A DNA stretch of 6,441 bases from Chitinophagaceae bacterium (GCA_025455205.1 JALOMZ010000114.1:1-6441), one strand, 5' to 3'. Counted from the stretch's first letter, positions 1 to 6,441 are shown. Notes: a model not told the origin generated them from the sequence alone. Numbers and translations are program-made.

Positions 1-1254
1 TCGGTGGACAGCTACTCGCCAGGCCCCGAAGGCGAAGGCCCCCTGGCCAATATACCGGAATGGGTGGCCCGCGAACTGGAAACCAATACCATGCCCGGCT
101 ATGCCGGCTCCTCCTGGTATTTCCTGCGCTACATGGATCCGCATAATGATCAGGCTTTTTGCGACAGAAGCATCAGCGATTATTGGGGCCAGGTGGATCT
201 CTATGTGGGCGGTACCGAGCACGCAGTAGGCCACCTGCTTTACAGCCGCATGTGGACCAAGGCCCTGTACGACTTGGGTCATATCGGCTTCGACGAGCCC
301 TTCAAGAAACTGTTGAACCAGGGCATGATACAGGGTTCTTCCCGCTTTGTGTACCGCATCAATGGCACACACACTTTTGTATCCAAAGGTTTGCTCGATG
401 CCGAAGAACTTTACAACGGGCAGAAGACCGACAAGATCCACGTGGACGTGAACTTTGTGGATGGCTATGCGCTTGACATCGAAGCCTTTAAGCAATGGCG
501 AAATGGCGAATATGCCCAGGCCGAATTCATACTGGAAGAAGGGCAGTATCTCTGCGGCGCCGAGGTGGAGAAAATGTCCAAGAGCAAGTTCAACACCGTG
601 AACCCCGACGACCTGGTGGCCAAATTCGGAGCCGATACCTTCCGCATGTATGAGATGTTCCTGGGACCCGTGGAAGTAAGCAAGCCCTGGGATACCAAGG
701 GCATTGAAGGGGTGCACCGCTTCCTCAAGAAACTCTGGCGCCTGTTCTACGATGAACAGAAAGGCTGGCAGGTGACCGATGAAGCCCCCACGGCCGCAGA
801 ACTCAAGACCCTTCACAAGACCATCAAGAAGGTGGAAGATGATATTGAGCGTTTTAACTTCAATACGGTGGTGAGTGCCTTCATGGTATGCGTGAATGAA
901 CTTACTGATCTCAAGTGCCGCAAGCGGGCCATCCTGGAGCCCCTGGCCATCATGCTCACGCCGTATGCCCCCCATATTGCCGCCGAGCTATACCATGCGC
1001 TGGGCAATGCCGGCAGCGTGCTGGATGCTTCCTTCCCTGTTTTCAATGCTGCCCATGTGGCCGAAAGCAGCAAGGAATACCCGGTGAGTATCAATGGAAA
1101 ACTGCGCACCACCATGGTATTGCCCCTGGACGCGGAGCAGGAAGCTGTGCAGGAAGCCGTGCTGGCCAATGAGGTGGTGCAGAAGTGGATGGAGGGCAAG
1201 CCTTTGAAAAAGCTGGTGTTTGTAAAGGGAAAGATGATCAACGTAGTGGTATAA
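1..1254 (+). CDS. leuS: Leucyl-tRNA synthetase, C-terminal part (5' end outside window)
   Basis: Class I aminoacyl-tRNA synthetase that attaches leucine to tRNA-Leu, using ATP, in the cytoplasm. The frame is open from the first base and ends at TAA (1252-1254), giving 417 residues. A full-length bacterial LeuRS has over 800 residues, so the HIGH motif and most of the CP1 editing domain must lie upstream; the GTG at base 4 is an internal valine, not a start. Counting codons from base 1, the catalytic-core motif YAGSSWYFLRYMDPHN begins near codon 34 and is followed by YVGGTEHAVGHLLYSRMW. The KMSKS loop is at codons 191-195 (bases 571-585), followed by FNTVNPDDL. The helical anticodon-binding domain includes FNFNTVVSAF (codons 285-294) and LTPYAPHIAAELY. 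The small C-terminal domain runs from YPVSINGKLR (about codon 360) to KMINVVV. All expected motifs of this part are intact. It converges with mfd, 496 bases downstream. Confidence 0.97.
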   Translation, partial: SVDSYSPGPEGEGPLANIPEWVARELETNTMPGYAGSSWYFLRYMDPHNDQAFCDRSISDYWGQVDLYVGGTEHAVGHLLYSRMWTKALYDLGHIGFDEPFKKLLNQGMIQGSSRFVYRINGTHTFVSKGLLDAEELYNGQKTDKIHVDVNFVDGYALDIEAFKQWRNGEYAQAEFILEEGQYLCGAEVEKMSKSKFNTVNPDDLVAKFGADTFRMYEMFLGPVEVSKPWDTKGIEGVHRFLKKLWRLFYDEQKGWQVTDEAPTAAELKTLHKTIKKVEDDIERFNFNTVVSAFMVCVNELTDLKCRKRAILEPLAIMLTPYAPHIAAELYHALGNAGSVLDASFPVFNAAHVAESSKEYPVSINGKLRTTMVLPLDAEQEAVQEAVLANEVVQKWMEGKPLKKLVFVKGKMINVVV

Positions 1255-1262
1255 TCCCCAAC

Positions 1263-1306
1263 GGCCCGGTATCGGTTCCCCTTTCCGGGCCAGTCTTGTC
1301 ATTTTT
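1263..1306 (+). terminator. Weak hairpin just after leuS, possible terminator
   Basis: The arms GGCCCGG (1263-1269) and CCGGGCC (1285-1291) form a perfect 7-pair GC stem with a 15-base loop, starting 8 bases after the leuS stop codon. A run of five T (1302-1306) follows, but about ten bases after the stem, which is farther than in a standard intrinsic terminator. It may slow or partly terminate leuS transcripts, or protect the mRNA 3' end. The stem is seen directly; the role is inferred. Confidence 0.4.
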
Positions 1307-1449
1307 CTGTCAGATTACGGTTAATCGGCCGGGAAAACCTGACCTTCCAAAGGTGTGACTGAACAATTTCTTTGGAATGATGTAATTTTATTAGAGATTT
1401 CCTGACTGCTTGCTTGCACAGGATATTTTTTAGCGTGTGGTGTGAAAGC

Positions 1450-1486
1450 GGAACTCCCCGGACGAAAGTCCGGGGTTCCATTTTTT
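1450..1486 (+). terminator. Intrinsic (Rho-independent) terminator, + strand
   Basis: The arms CCCCGGAC (1456-1463) and GTCCGGGG (1468-1475) form a perfect 8-pair GC-rich stem closed by a GAAA tetraloop (1464-1467), a stable GNRA loop. A lower stem GGAA/TTCC (1450-1453 with 1476-1479) extends it across a two-base bulge (CT, 1454-1455). An A and then six T (1481-1486) follow at once, as expected for an intrinsic terminator read on the + strand. On the minus strand there is no comparable T run after the hairpin, so it looks one-directional. It lies 196 bases after the leuS stop, so it would end leuS read-through or an unrecognised transcript in the gap. Confidence 0.8.
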
Positions 1487-1604
1487 GGGGATAGTCCTAC
1501 CCGCTTTCCGGAACTTGCAGTTCTGCAGTTCTGTCCTGACACCTGTGGCCACCCTGAACCTCAAACATCCGAAAACCGCTGGCTTTGAATACGGTCGATG
1601 AATG

Positions 1605-1659
1605 CGACAACACAACCATGCGAAGCTGCAAACTTCGATAGCGCAAAACGAGTGTTGCG
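1605..1659. repeat. Nested imperfect inverted repeat
   Basis: The outer arms CAACAC (1608-1613) and GTGTTG (1652-1657) are complementary and extend by CG/CG with one bulged A (1607). Inside them CGAAG (1621-1625) pairs with CTTCG (1633-1637) around a 7-base loop. Both stems are short and the internal loops are uneven, so this may be chance. No RNA family is recognised. Confidence 0.25.
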
Positions 1660-1682
1660 GCCCTCCCGCACCGATAACTTTG
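1655..1682 (+). promoter_or_regulatory. Promoter-like TTG-N17-TAACTTTG pair facing the 3' end of mfd
   Basis: TAACTTTG (1675-1682) matches TAnnTTTG, the -7 element of the Bacteroidota primary sigma factor, at every fixed base. A TTG (1655-1657), the -33 core, lies 17 bases upstream, at the short end of the usual spacing. Transcription from here would run on the + strand through the TTG(G)AAC array and antisense into the 3' end of mfd. No downstream gene is visible on that strand, so it could be a chance match. Confidence 0.3.
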
Positions 1683-1712
1683 GAACTATTGAACACTTGA
1701 ACCTTGGAACTA
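1680..1712. repeat. Short degenerate tandem array of TTG(G)AAC units
   Basis: Four consecutive units can be read: TTGGAACTA (1680-1688), TTGAACAC (1689-1696), TTGAACC (1697-1703) and TTGGAACTA (1704-1712). The outer two are part of an exact 11-base direct repeat, TTGGAACTATT (1680-1690 and 1704-1714), spaced 24 bases start to start. The array lies in the gap about 40 bases beyond the mfd stop codon. No function is known to me. Confidence 0.6.
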
Positions 1713-1750
1713 TTTATCCCGACCTGCCAGGACGAGCCTTTTCCGGGGCA

Positions 1751-4700
1751 TCATGCAACCACCGGTACCCCCACCGCAAAGCGGTGCAGCTGCTGCACAA
1801 AGCCGAGCAGCTTCTCCATGCTGGTAATATCGCTCACTACTAAAATACCATTCTTGCCCACCTGCTTCAATTTGGCCTTGTTGGTTTGCGTTTGTATGAA
1901 CTGCATGATCTTCATGAAAACATCGCTCTGGAAATAGGGCGATTCATGGTTGGGCACAAAGAAGCACTTCAGCACGTTATCACGCAGCAGCATTTTTTCG
2001 AACCCAAGTTCGACGGCCAGCTTGCGGCTGCGCACCGTGCGGAAGAGATCGTCTACGGGTGGCGGCACCGGCCCAAAGCGGTCCTGCAACTCCTGGTGGA
2101 ATTCAGTGAGTTCCTCTTCTGATTCGCTGTTGTCCAGCCGGGTGTAGAGGCTCAGGCGCTCAGCGATATTCTCCACGTAAGTGTCCGGTATCAGGATCTC
2201 CAGGTCGGTTTCGATGGTGCAGTCGCTTACAAAGTCATCCTGCTGCTGTATCTCTTCTTTGAACAAGTCTTTAAACTGCTTGCGCTTGAGGTCGCGGATG
2301 GCTTCGTCCAGGATCTTGTGGTACATCTCGAAGCCTATTTCAGCGATGAATCCGCTCTGCTCACCACCCAGCAGGTTGCCGGCCCCGCGGATGTCGAGGT
2401 CGCGCATGGCTATCTGGAAGCCGCTGCCCAGATCGCTGAACTGCTCCAGTGTCTGCAGGCGCTTGCGACTGTCGTGCGGCAGGGTGCTCAGCGGCGGCGC
2501 CAGCAGGTAGCAGAAGGCCTTCTTGTTGCTGCGGCCCACACGTCCCCGCAGCTGGTGCAGGTCGCTGAGGCCAAACTGGTGGGCATTGTTCACAATGATG
2601 GTGTTCACGTTGGGAATGTCCACCCCGCTCTCCACAATATTGGTACATACCAGTACGTCATAACGACGGTCCATGAAGTCGAGAATGGTGTCTTCCAGCT
2701 GGTCGCCATCCATCTGGCCATGCGCAAAAGCCACACTGAGGTCGGGGCAGAGGCCGCGGATGAGGGCCGCCATTTCGGCCAGGCTGGCCACGCGGTTGTG
2801 GATGAAGAATACCTGCCCGCCCCTTTCTGTTTCAAAGTAGATGGCATCGCGGATATTGTCTTCGTTGAACACCTGCACCTCCGTTTGCACCGGCTGGCGG
2901 TTGGGCGGCGGCGTGTTAATGATGCTCAGGTCGCGCGCGCCCATAAGGCTGAACTGCAGGGTGCGCGGAATGGGCGTGGCCGTGAGGGTGAGGCTGTCCA
3001 CCGTGGTGCGCAGCTGCTTCAGCTTTTCCTTGGCCGCCACGCCAAACTTCTGTTCCTCATCAATGATCATGAGGCCCAGGTCTTTGAACTGCACCTCCTT
3101 GCCCAGCAAGGCATGGGTGCCTACAATGATGTCTATCTTCCCTTCTTTCAGTTTCTGCAGGGTTTCCTTGCGCTCTTTGGCGCTCTTGAAGCGGTTGATA
3201 TAATCCACCGTTACGGGGAAATCCTCCAGGCGCTTGCTGAATGTTTTGTAATGCTGGTAGGCCAGGATGGTGGTGGGCACCAGCACCGCAGCCTGCTTGC
3301 CATCCACCACGCTCTTGAAGGCTGCGCGAATGGCCACTTCCGTTTTGCCGAAGCCCACATCGCCGCACACCAGCCGGTCCATGGGACTGTCCTTCTCCAT
3401 GTCCTTCTTCACATCGGCCGTGGCCTTGGCCTGGTCGGGGGTGTCTTCGTACATGAATGAAGCTTCCAGCTCCGTTTGCATGTAGTTGTCCGGGCTATGC
3501 GCAAAACCCTTCTGCGCCTTGCGTTCAGCATAGAGGCGGATCAGGTCTTCCGCAATATCCTTGATCTGGCGGGTGGTCTTTTCCTTGAGGCGGTTCCAGG
3601 CATCGCTGCCCAGCTTGTTCATCTTGGGCACATGGCCTTCCTTGCCCGTATACTTGCTGATCTTGTGCAGGGAGGACAGGTTCACATAGAGCAGGTCGCC
3701 ATCCTTATAGCGTAACCGCACCGCCTCCTGCATGCGGCCATTCACCTCCATTTTCTCGAGGCCGCTGAAGATGCCCACGCCATGGTCTATATGCGTTACA
3801 TAGTCGCCCGGCTGCAGTTCGCGCAGGGTCTTTAGGGTGATGGCCTTGTTCTTGCTAAAGGCCTGCTTCACCTTGAACTTGTGGTAACGCTGGAAGATCT
3901 GGTGGTCGGTATAGCACACCAGCTTGAGGTCTTCGTCTATGAAACCCTCGTGGATGCTCACCGCCACGGGGTTGAACTGGATCTCCGTATTGAGGTCGGT
4001 GAAGATGTTGTACAACCGCTCCAGCTGCCGGGCCTGTTCGGCAAACAGGTAGATGCTAAATCCCTTCTGTTCCCAACCCTTCAGGTTACTGATGAGCAGG
4101 TTGAAATTGCGGTTGAAGCTGGGCTGTGGCTGTGTGCGGAATGGCACTACCGTGCTTTCGGTGCCCGCATCCACATTGGTGAAGCCGCTGCCAAACACCA
4201 CCTGATGATGCTGCGCCATGCGATGCTCAAAATCAGTGATGTCTGCAAAATCAGCCTCCGACACGTTCTCCGTCACCAGGGGCTTGTCCTCCTCATCGCC
4301 CGCATCAACCGCTGCGCCCGGGTTATCCTTCAGGTATTCCAGGAAGATCTGCAGACTTTCCTCTTCCTGTTGCAGCCGCTCGCGAATGAAGGTCCAGTCC
4401 TGCATCCACACAATGGTATTTTCCGGCAGGAACTCTATGAGCGAGGTCTTCTCTTCCTGCTCAAACTGCGTTTCAATGTTGGGGATGATATTCACCGACA
4501 GCAGCTTGCGTTCGCTGAGCTGGGTCTCCGGATCGAAGATGCGGATGCTGTCCACCTCATTGCCAAAGAGCTCAATGCGGTAGGGTTTTTCATTCCCGAA
4601 GGAATAGATATCAAGAATGCCACCACGGATGGCAAACTGTCCGGGTTCGTATACAAAGTCGGACCGGTGGAAGCCCAGCATCACCAGCAGTTCCAGGATG

Positions 4701-5176
4701 CCATCTACATTCAGTTCCTCGGCCTGCTTGATGGTGATGATATTGCCGGAGAGCGTTTTGCCCACCACCACTTTTTCATAGATGGCTTCCGGGTAGGTAA
4801 CGATGATTTTCTTGTTGCCCCCTGCCGCAATCCTGGTGAGCGCCTCGGTGCGCAGCATCACATGGCTGCTGTTGAGCAGGCGGAAGTTCTTGCGGTTCTT
4901 GAAGGAGCTGGGAAAATAGAACAGGTCGAGGGCGTTGGTGATGTTTTCCAGGCTGTTGTGGAAGTAGGCCGCATCTTCGGCGTCTTCCAGGATTACCAGG
5001 TGGTTGAGGCCCTGGGCAGCGGGATGATCAAACACGGCCGCCATGGCCAGTGCCTGGCTGCTGCCCTGCAGGTTCTGGGCACTGATGCGCTGGGGTTTGG
5101 AAAAAGCAAGCCTGTCCGCGATCTGAAAAATGCGGGGGTCTTTGCGATACGTCTCTTTCAGCGCATCCAGGTTCAT
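1751..5176 (-). CDS. mfd: Transcription-repair coupling factor Mfd
   Basis: ATP-dependent DNA translocase that pushes stalled RNA polymerase off damaged template and recruits UvrA to start nucleotide excision repair. From the chosen ATG (5174-5176, MNLDALKETYRKDPR) it has 1141 residues, a normal Mfd length. The UvrB-homology module has a degenerate nucleotide loop (LQGSSQAL, 36-43) and GGILDIYSF followed by the RIELFGNEVDSIRIFD block (about 185-217). The CarD-like RNA-polymerase-interaction domain begins near RELQPGDYVTHIDHGVG (G457 in GDYV). The RecG-like motor has Walker A GDVGFGKT (605-612), Walker B DEEQ (706-709), TATPIPRTL (from 732) and motif VI QLRGRVGRS (875-883). The C-terminal TRCF domain is near 985-1085. 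All motor motifs are intact. The frame stays open to an ATG at 5474-5476, but that extension (CPLPQADGYAIGNADYG...) is unlike Mfd and would overlap the divergent receptor gene. Another ATG at 5195-5197 would add seven residues. The stop is TGA (1751-1753). Confidence 0.97.
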   Translation of the reverse strand: MNLDALKETYRKDPRIFQIADRLAFSKPQRISAQNLQGSSQALAMAAVFDHPAAQGLNHLVILEDAEDAAYFHNSLENITNALDLFYFPSSFKNRKNFRLLNSSHVMLRTEALTRIAAGGNKKIIVTYPEAIYEKVVVGKTLSGNIITIKQAEELNVDGILELLVMLGFHRSDFVYEPGQFAIRGGILDIYSFGNEKPYRIELFGNEVDSIRIFDPETQLSERKLLSVNIIPNIETQFEQEEKTSLIEFLPENTIVWMQDWTFIRERLQQEEESLQIFLEYLKDNPGAAVDAGDEEDKPLVTENVSEADFADITDFEHRMAQHHQVVFGSGFTNVDAGTESTVVPFRTQPQPSFNRNFNLLISNLKGWEQKGFSIYLFAEQARQLERLYNIFTDLNTEIQFNPVAVSIHEGFIDEDLKLVCYTDHQIFQRYHKFKVKQAFSKNKAITLKTLRELQPGDYVTHIDHGVGIFSGLEKMEVNGRMQEAVRLRYKDGDLLYVNLSSLHKISKYTGKEGHVPKMNKLGSDAWNRLKEKTTRQIKDIAEDLIRLYAERKAQKGFAHSPDNYMQTELEASFMYEDTPDQAKATADVKKDMEKDSPMDRLVCGDVGFGKTEVAIRAAFKSVVDGKQAAVLVPTTILAYQHYKTFSKRLEDFPVTVDYINRFKSAKERKETLQKLKEGKIDIIVGTHALLGKEVQFKDLGLMIIDEEQKFGVAAKEKLKQLRTTVDSLTLTATPIPRTLQFSLMGARDLSIINTPPPNRQPVQTEVQVFNEDNIRDAIYFETERGGQVFFIHNRVASLAEMAALIRGLCPDLSVAFAHGQMDGDQLEDTILDFMDRRYDVLVCTNIVESGVDIPNVNTIIVNNAHQFGLSDLHQLRGRVGRSNKKAFCYLLAPPLSTLPHDSRKRLQTLEQFSDLGSGFQIAMRDLDIRGAGNLLGGEQSGFIAEIGFEMYHKILDEAIRDLKRKQFKDLFKEEIQQQDDFVSDCTIETDLEILIPDTYVENIAERLSLYTRLDNSESEEELTEFHQELQDRFGPVPPPVDDLFRTVRSRKLAVELGFEKMLLRDNVLKCFFVPNHESPYFQSDVFMKIMQFIQTQTNKAKLKQVGKNGILVVSDITSMEKLLGFVQQLHRFAVGVPVVA

Positions 5177-5184
5177 AAGGGGTG

Positions 5185-5192
5185 CAAAGGTA
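5185..5192 (-). promoter_or_regulatory. TAnnTTTG (-7) element for mfd
   Basis: Read on the minus strand this is TACCTTTG, an exact match to the Bacteroidota -7 consensus. It ends only 8 bases before the ATG at 5176, so transcripts would start a few bases upstream of that ATG with an almost absent leader. No TTG is found at the expected -33 distance. It lies inside the coding sequence if the upstream ATG (5197) were the start, which favours the 5176 start. Confidence 0.45.
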
Positions 5193-5336
5193 GACATTCT
5201 GCAGGAAAGGGTTGTAGCGTCGAGAACAGCGAGCAGGAATGTCCTGATGAAATTTGTAAACCCTTGCAACGCAAAACCTTCCACAACGCACGTGCATTTC
5301 CTGATTCCGTAATCCGCGTTTCCGATTGCGTAACCA

Positions 5337-5351
5337 TCTGCCTGAGGCAGA
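5337..5351. promoter_or_regulatory. 15-base perfect palindrome, possible operator
   Basis: TCTGCCTGAGGCAGA has two perfect 7-base arms around one central G. It sits 3 bases upstream of the -7-like CATTTTTG and 42 bases before the receptor start codon, where a regulator could overlap the promoter. As RNA it could not form a tight hairpin because the loop is only one base, which suits a protein-binding site better. The regulator is unknown. Confidence 0.35.
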
Positions 5352-5379
5352 GGACATTTTTGCACCCGATTAATTAAGC

Positions 5380-5384
5380 AAGGA
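5380..5384 (+). promoter_or_regulatory. Shine-Dalgarno-like AAGGA for the receptor gene
   Basis: AAGGA lies 9 bases upstream of the ATG at 5394, a good position for a ribosome binding site. Bacteroidota genes often lack a clear one, so it helps decide this start over the in-frame ATG codons at 5406, 5409 and 5412. Confidence 0.5.
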
Positions 5385-5393
5385 CAGATACTG

Positions 5394-6441
5394 ATGAACA
5401 AGCGTATGATGATGCCCATCCTGTTGCTGGCAGGATGGACGGCCCAGGGACAAAACACAGACACCCTCACCGCCAAAGAGAGCTATGTAAAAGATGTAAC
5501 CGTCATTGGCCAGCACAGCCGCGCCGATATACACCAGCTGCCTGAAGTGGTGGGCACCGCCATCATGGCCGGCAAGAAGAACAGCCTGATTGTGATGGAC
5601 AATATCAATGGCAATATTGTTACCAATACCATGCGCCAGGTGATGGCCAAAGTACCCGGCGTACATGTGTGGGAGAGCGATGGCAGCGGCATCCAGATTG
5701 GCGTGGCCGCCCGCGGCCTCAGCCCCAACCGCAGCTGGGAGTTCAACACCCGCCAGAACGGGTACGATATTTCAGCCGATCCCTTCGGTTATCCCGAAGC
5801 CTACTACACGCCACAATTACAGGCGGTGCAGCGCATACAGGTTGTGCGGGGCGCAGGTTCCCTGCAGTACGGCCCACAGTTTGGAGGCATGCTCAACTTT
5901 GTATTGCGCGATGGCAGCGACATCAACAAAAAATTCCAGTTCGAAACCCAGAACACCATTGGCACTTATGGCCTGGTGAATACCTACAATGCCATTGGCG
6001 GAGAAACCGAGAAAGTACACTACTATGGCTTCTACGACCACCGCAGTGCCGAGGGCTGGCGCCAGAACAGCCAGTACCGCGTGGGCACTGGCTTTGCCAC
6101 GGCAACCTATAAGGTAAACAAAAAGCTGAGCGTTACGGCCGAATACACCAACTGGCACGCCCGCAGCCAGCAGCCCGGCGGCCTCACCGATGCGCAGTTT
6201 GCACAGGATGACCGGCAGAGCGGCCGGGCCCGCAACTGGTTTGACCTGCTCTGGAATATAGGCGCCCTCAAGGCCAACTATGAGATCAACCAGAACAGCC
6301 GCCTGCAGGCTACCGTCTTCGCCTTCAGCGGCAATCGCAGCAGTGTGGGATACCTGGTGGCGCCCAACGTGAAAGACTCCATCAATCCCGCTACCCTTGA
6401 CTATAACAACCGCACGGTGTTTGTAGATGAATACCGCAACT
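5394..6441 (+). CDS. TonB-dependent outer-membrane receptor, FecA-type, N-terminal part (3' end outside window)
   Basis: Outer-membrane beta-barrel with a plug domain that imports a bound ligand using energy from TonB-ExbB-ExbD. The frame is open for 349 codons from ATG 5394 to the window edge; complete receptors of this class usually have 650-800 residues, so about half is present. Residues 1-20 (MNKRMMM, then PILLLAGW, then TAQGQ) look like a short signal peptide with cleavage near AQG|Q. A TonB-box-like KDVTVIG follows at 33-39. The plug spans about residues 50-172 and includes MRQVMAKVPGVHVWE, VAARGLSPNRS (104-114) and VVRGAGSLQYGPQFGGMLNFV (150-170). These blocks resemble the ferric-citrate receptor FecA, although the ligand cannot be read from sequence. 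The barrel begins near 180. It lacks both the carboxypeptidase-like N-terminal domain of SusC-type proteins and a FecA-type signalling domain, so it probably does not signal to an anti-sigma factor. No sigma or anti-sigma gene lies upstream; mfd is divergent. Confidence 0.92.
   Translation, partial: MNKRMMMPILLLAGWTAQGQNTDTLTAKESYVKDVTVIGQHSRADIHQLPEVVGTAIMAGKKNSLIVMDNINGNIVTNTMRQVMAKVPGVHVWESDGSGIQIGVAARGLSPNRSWEFNTRQNGYDISADPFGYPEAYYTPQLQAVQRIQVVRGAGSLQYGPQFGGMLNFVLRDGSDINKKFQFETQNTIGTYGLVNTYNAIGGETEKVHYYGFYDHRSAEGWRQNSQYRVGTGFATATYKVNKKLSVTAEYTNWHARSQQPGGLTDAQFAQDDRQSGRARNWFDLLWNIGALKANYEINQNSRLQATVFAFSGNRSSVGYLVAPNVKDSINPATLDYNNRTVFVDEYRN

Larger units (their letters stand above)
1255..1750. 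other. Non-coding gap between convergent leuS and mfd
   Basis: This 496-base stretch separates the stop codons of leuS (+) and mfd (-). Short open frames exist on both strands (for example 1598-1843 + and 1430-1696 -), but their translations are rich in Cys, Arg and Ser, show no recognisable domain, and one runs into mfd, so I do not call them genes. I found no tRNA-like T-loop or cloverleaf. What it holds: a weak hairpin just after leuS, a strong intrinsic terminator near 1450-1486, an 8-base tandem duplication (TGCAGTTC twice, 1516-1531), a nested inverted repeat at 1605-1659, a TTG/TAACTTTG promoter-like pair and a short TTG(G)AAC array. The segment from about 1310 to 1445 is AT-richer than the genes and shows nothing else I can name. 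Confidence 0.7.
5177..5393. promoter_or_regulatory. Divergent promoter region between mfd and the TonB-dependent receptor
   Basis: This 217-base region must hold the promoters for mfd (-) and the receptor gene (+). Facing mfd it has a perfect TAnnTTTG element. Facing the receptor it has CATTTTTG (5355-5362), one base away from that consensus, 31 bases before the start codon, without a TTG at the usual -33 distance. A 15-base palindrome lies directly upstream of CATTTTTG. A second one-mismatch element, GAAATTTG, is at 5249-5256 (+). I see no classical Fur box of the GATAATGATAATCATTATC type. Confidence 0.5.

Noticed and set aside
1516..1531. Tandem duplication TGCAGTTC x2 considered as a repeat element
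   Set aside because: Only two 8-base copies, with no flanking structure; most simply a slippage event.
1430..1696. 88-codon minus-strand open frame in the leuS-mfd gap
   Set aside because: It reads through the intrinsic terminator hairpin and has an atypical Cys/Arg/Ser-rich translation with no recognisable domain.
1721..1735. Imperfect palindrome CGACCTGCCAGGACG considered as the mfd terminator
   Set aside because: On the minus strand the stem is short, has a T-T mismatch and leaves almost no loop, and no T run follows, so it is not a convincing terminator.
1598..1843. 81-codon open frame on the + strand in the leuS-mfd gap
   Set aside because: No domain or clear ribosome binding site; it contains the TTG(G)AAC array and runs antisense into the end of mfd.
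2318..3460. 380-codon open frame on the + strand, antisense to the mfd motor domains
   Set aside because: It mirrors conserved Mfd motor motifs on the other strand and is unusually rich in His, Ala and Gln; no family is recognised, so it is a shadow frame.
3881..5377. 498-codon open frame on the + strand, antisense to the N-terminal half of mfd
   Set aside because: It lies opposite a well-supported mfd frame, shows no recognisable domain, and its composition (many His, Val, Leu and Gln in low-complexity runs) is typical of the shadow of a GC-rich gene. It starts with GTG without a convincing ribosome binding site.
5177..5476. N-terminal extension of mfd up to the ATG at 5474-5476
   Set aside because: The 100 extra residues do not look like the Mfd N-terminus, cross the divergent intergenic region and its promoter-like elements, and overlap the receptor's signal peptide coding sequence.

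Overview
The window holds three protein-coding genes of an ordinary chromosomal region, most likely from a member of the Bacteroidota and probably a Chitinophagaceae-type bacterium. That assignment is an inference. It rests on the Bacteroidota style of the LeuRS and Mfd proteins, a FecA-type TonB-dependent outer-membrane receptor, sequences resembling the Bacteroidota housekeeping promoter element TAnnTTTG, and moderately GC-rich coding DNA. No taxonomic search could be run.

Layout. Bases 1-1254 (+) are the C-terminal part of leuS (leucyl-tRNA synthetase), whose start lies outside the window. Bases 1255-1750 are a non-coding gap between convergent genes. The gap holds a good intrinsic terminator for the + strand (1450-1486), a weaker hairpin just after leuS (1263-1306), a short array of TTG(G)AAC units (1680-1712) and a promoter-like pair pointing into the 3' end of mfd. 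Bases 1751-5176 (-) are a complete mfd (transcription-repair coupling factor), read towards leuS. Bases 5177-5393 are a divergent intergenic region with a perfect TAnnTTTG element facing mfd, a 15-base perfect palindrome and a weaker promoter-like element facing the next gene. From 5394 (+) to the window end runs the N-terminal 349 codons of a TonB-dependent receptor of the FecA type. It has an open frame with no stop in the window.

The three genes are not an operon: leuS and mfd converge, and mfd and the receptor diverge. LeuRS charges tRNA-Leu in the cytoplasm. Mfd removes stalled RNA polymerase at DNA lesions and recruits nucleotide excision repair. The receptor would import a ligand, probably a ferric chelate, across the outer membrane. 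Nothing suggests that they act together. I saw no mobile element, CRISPR array, tRNA or rRNA, and no convincing undescribed system. The second-look items are the non-coding structures and the start-site question for mfd.
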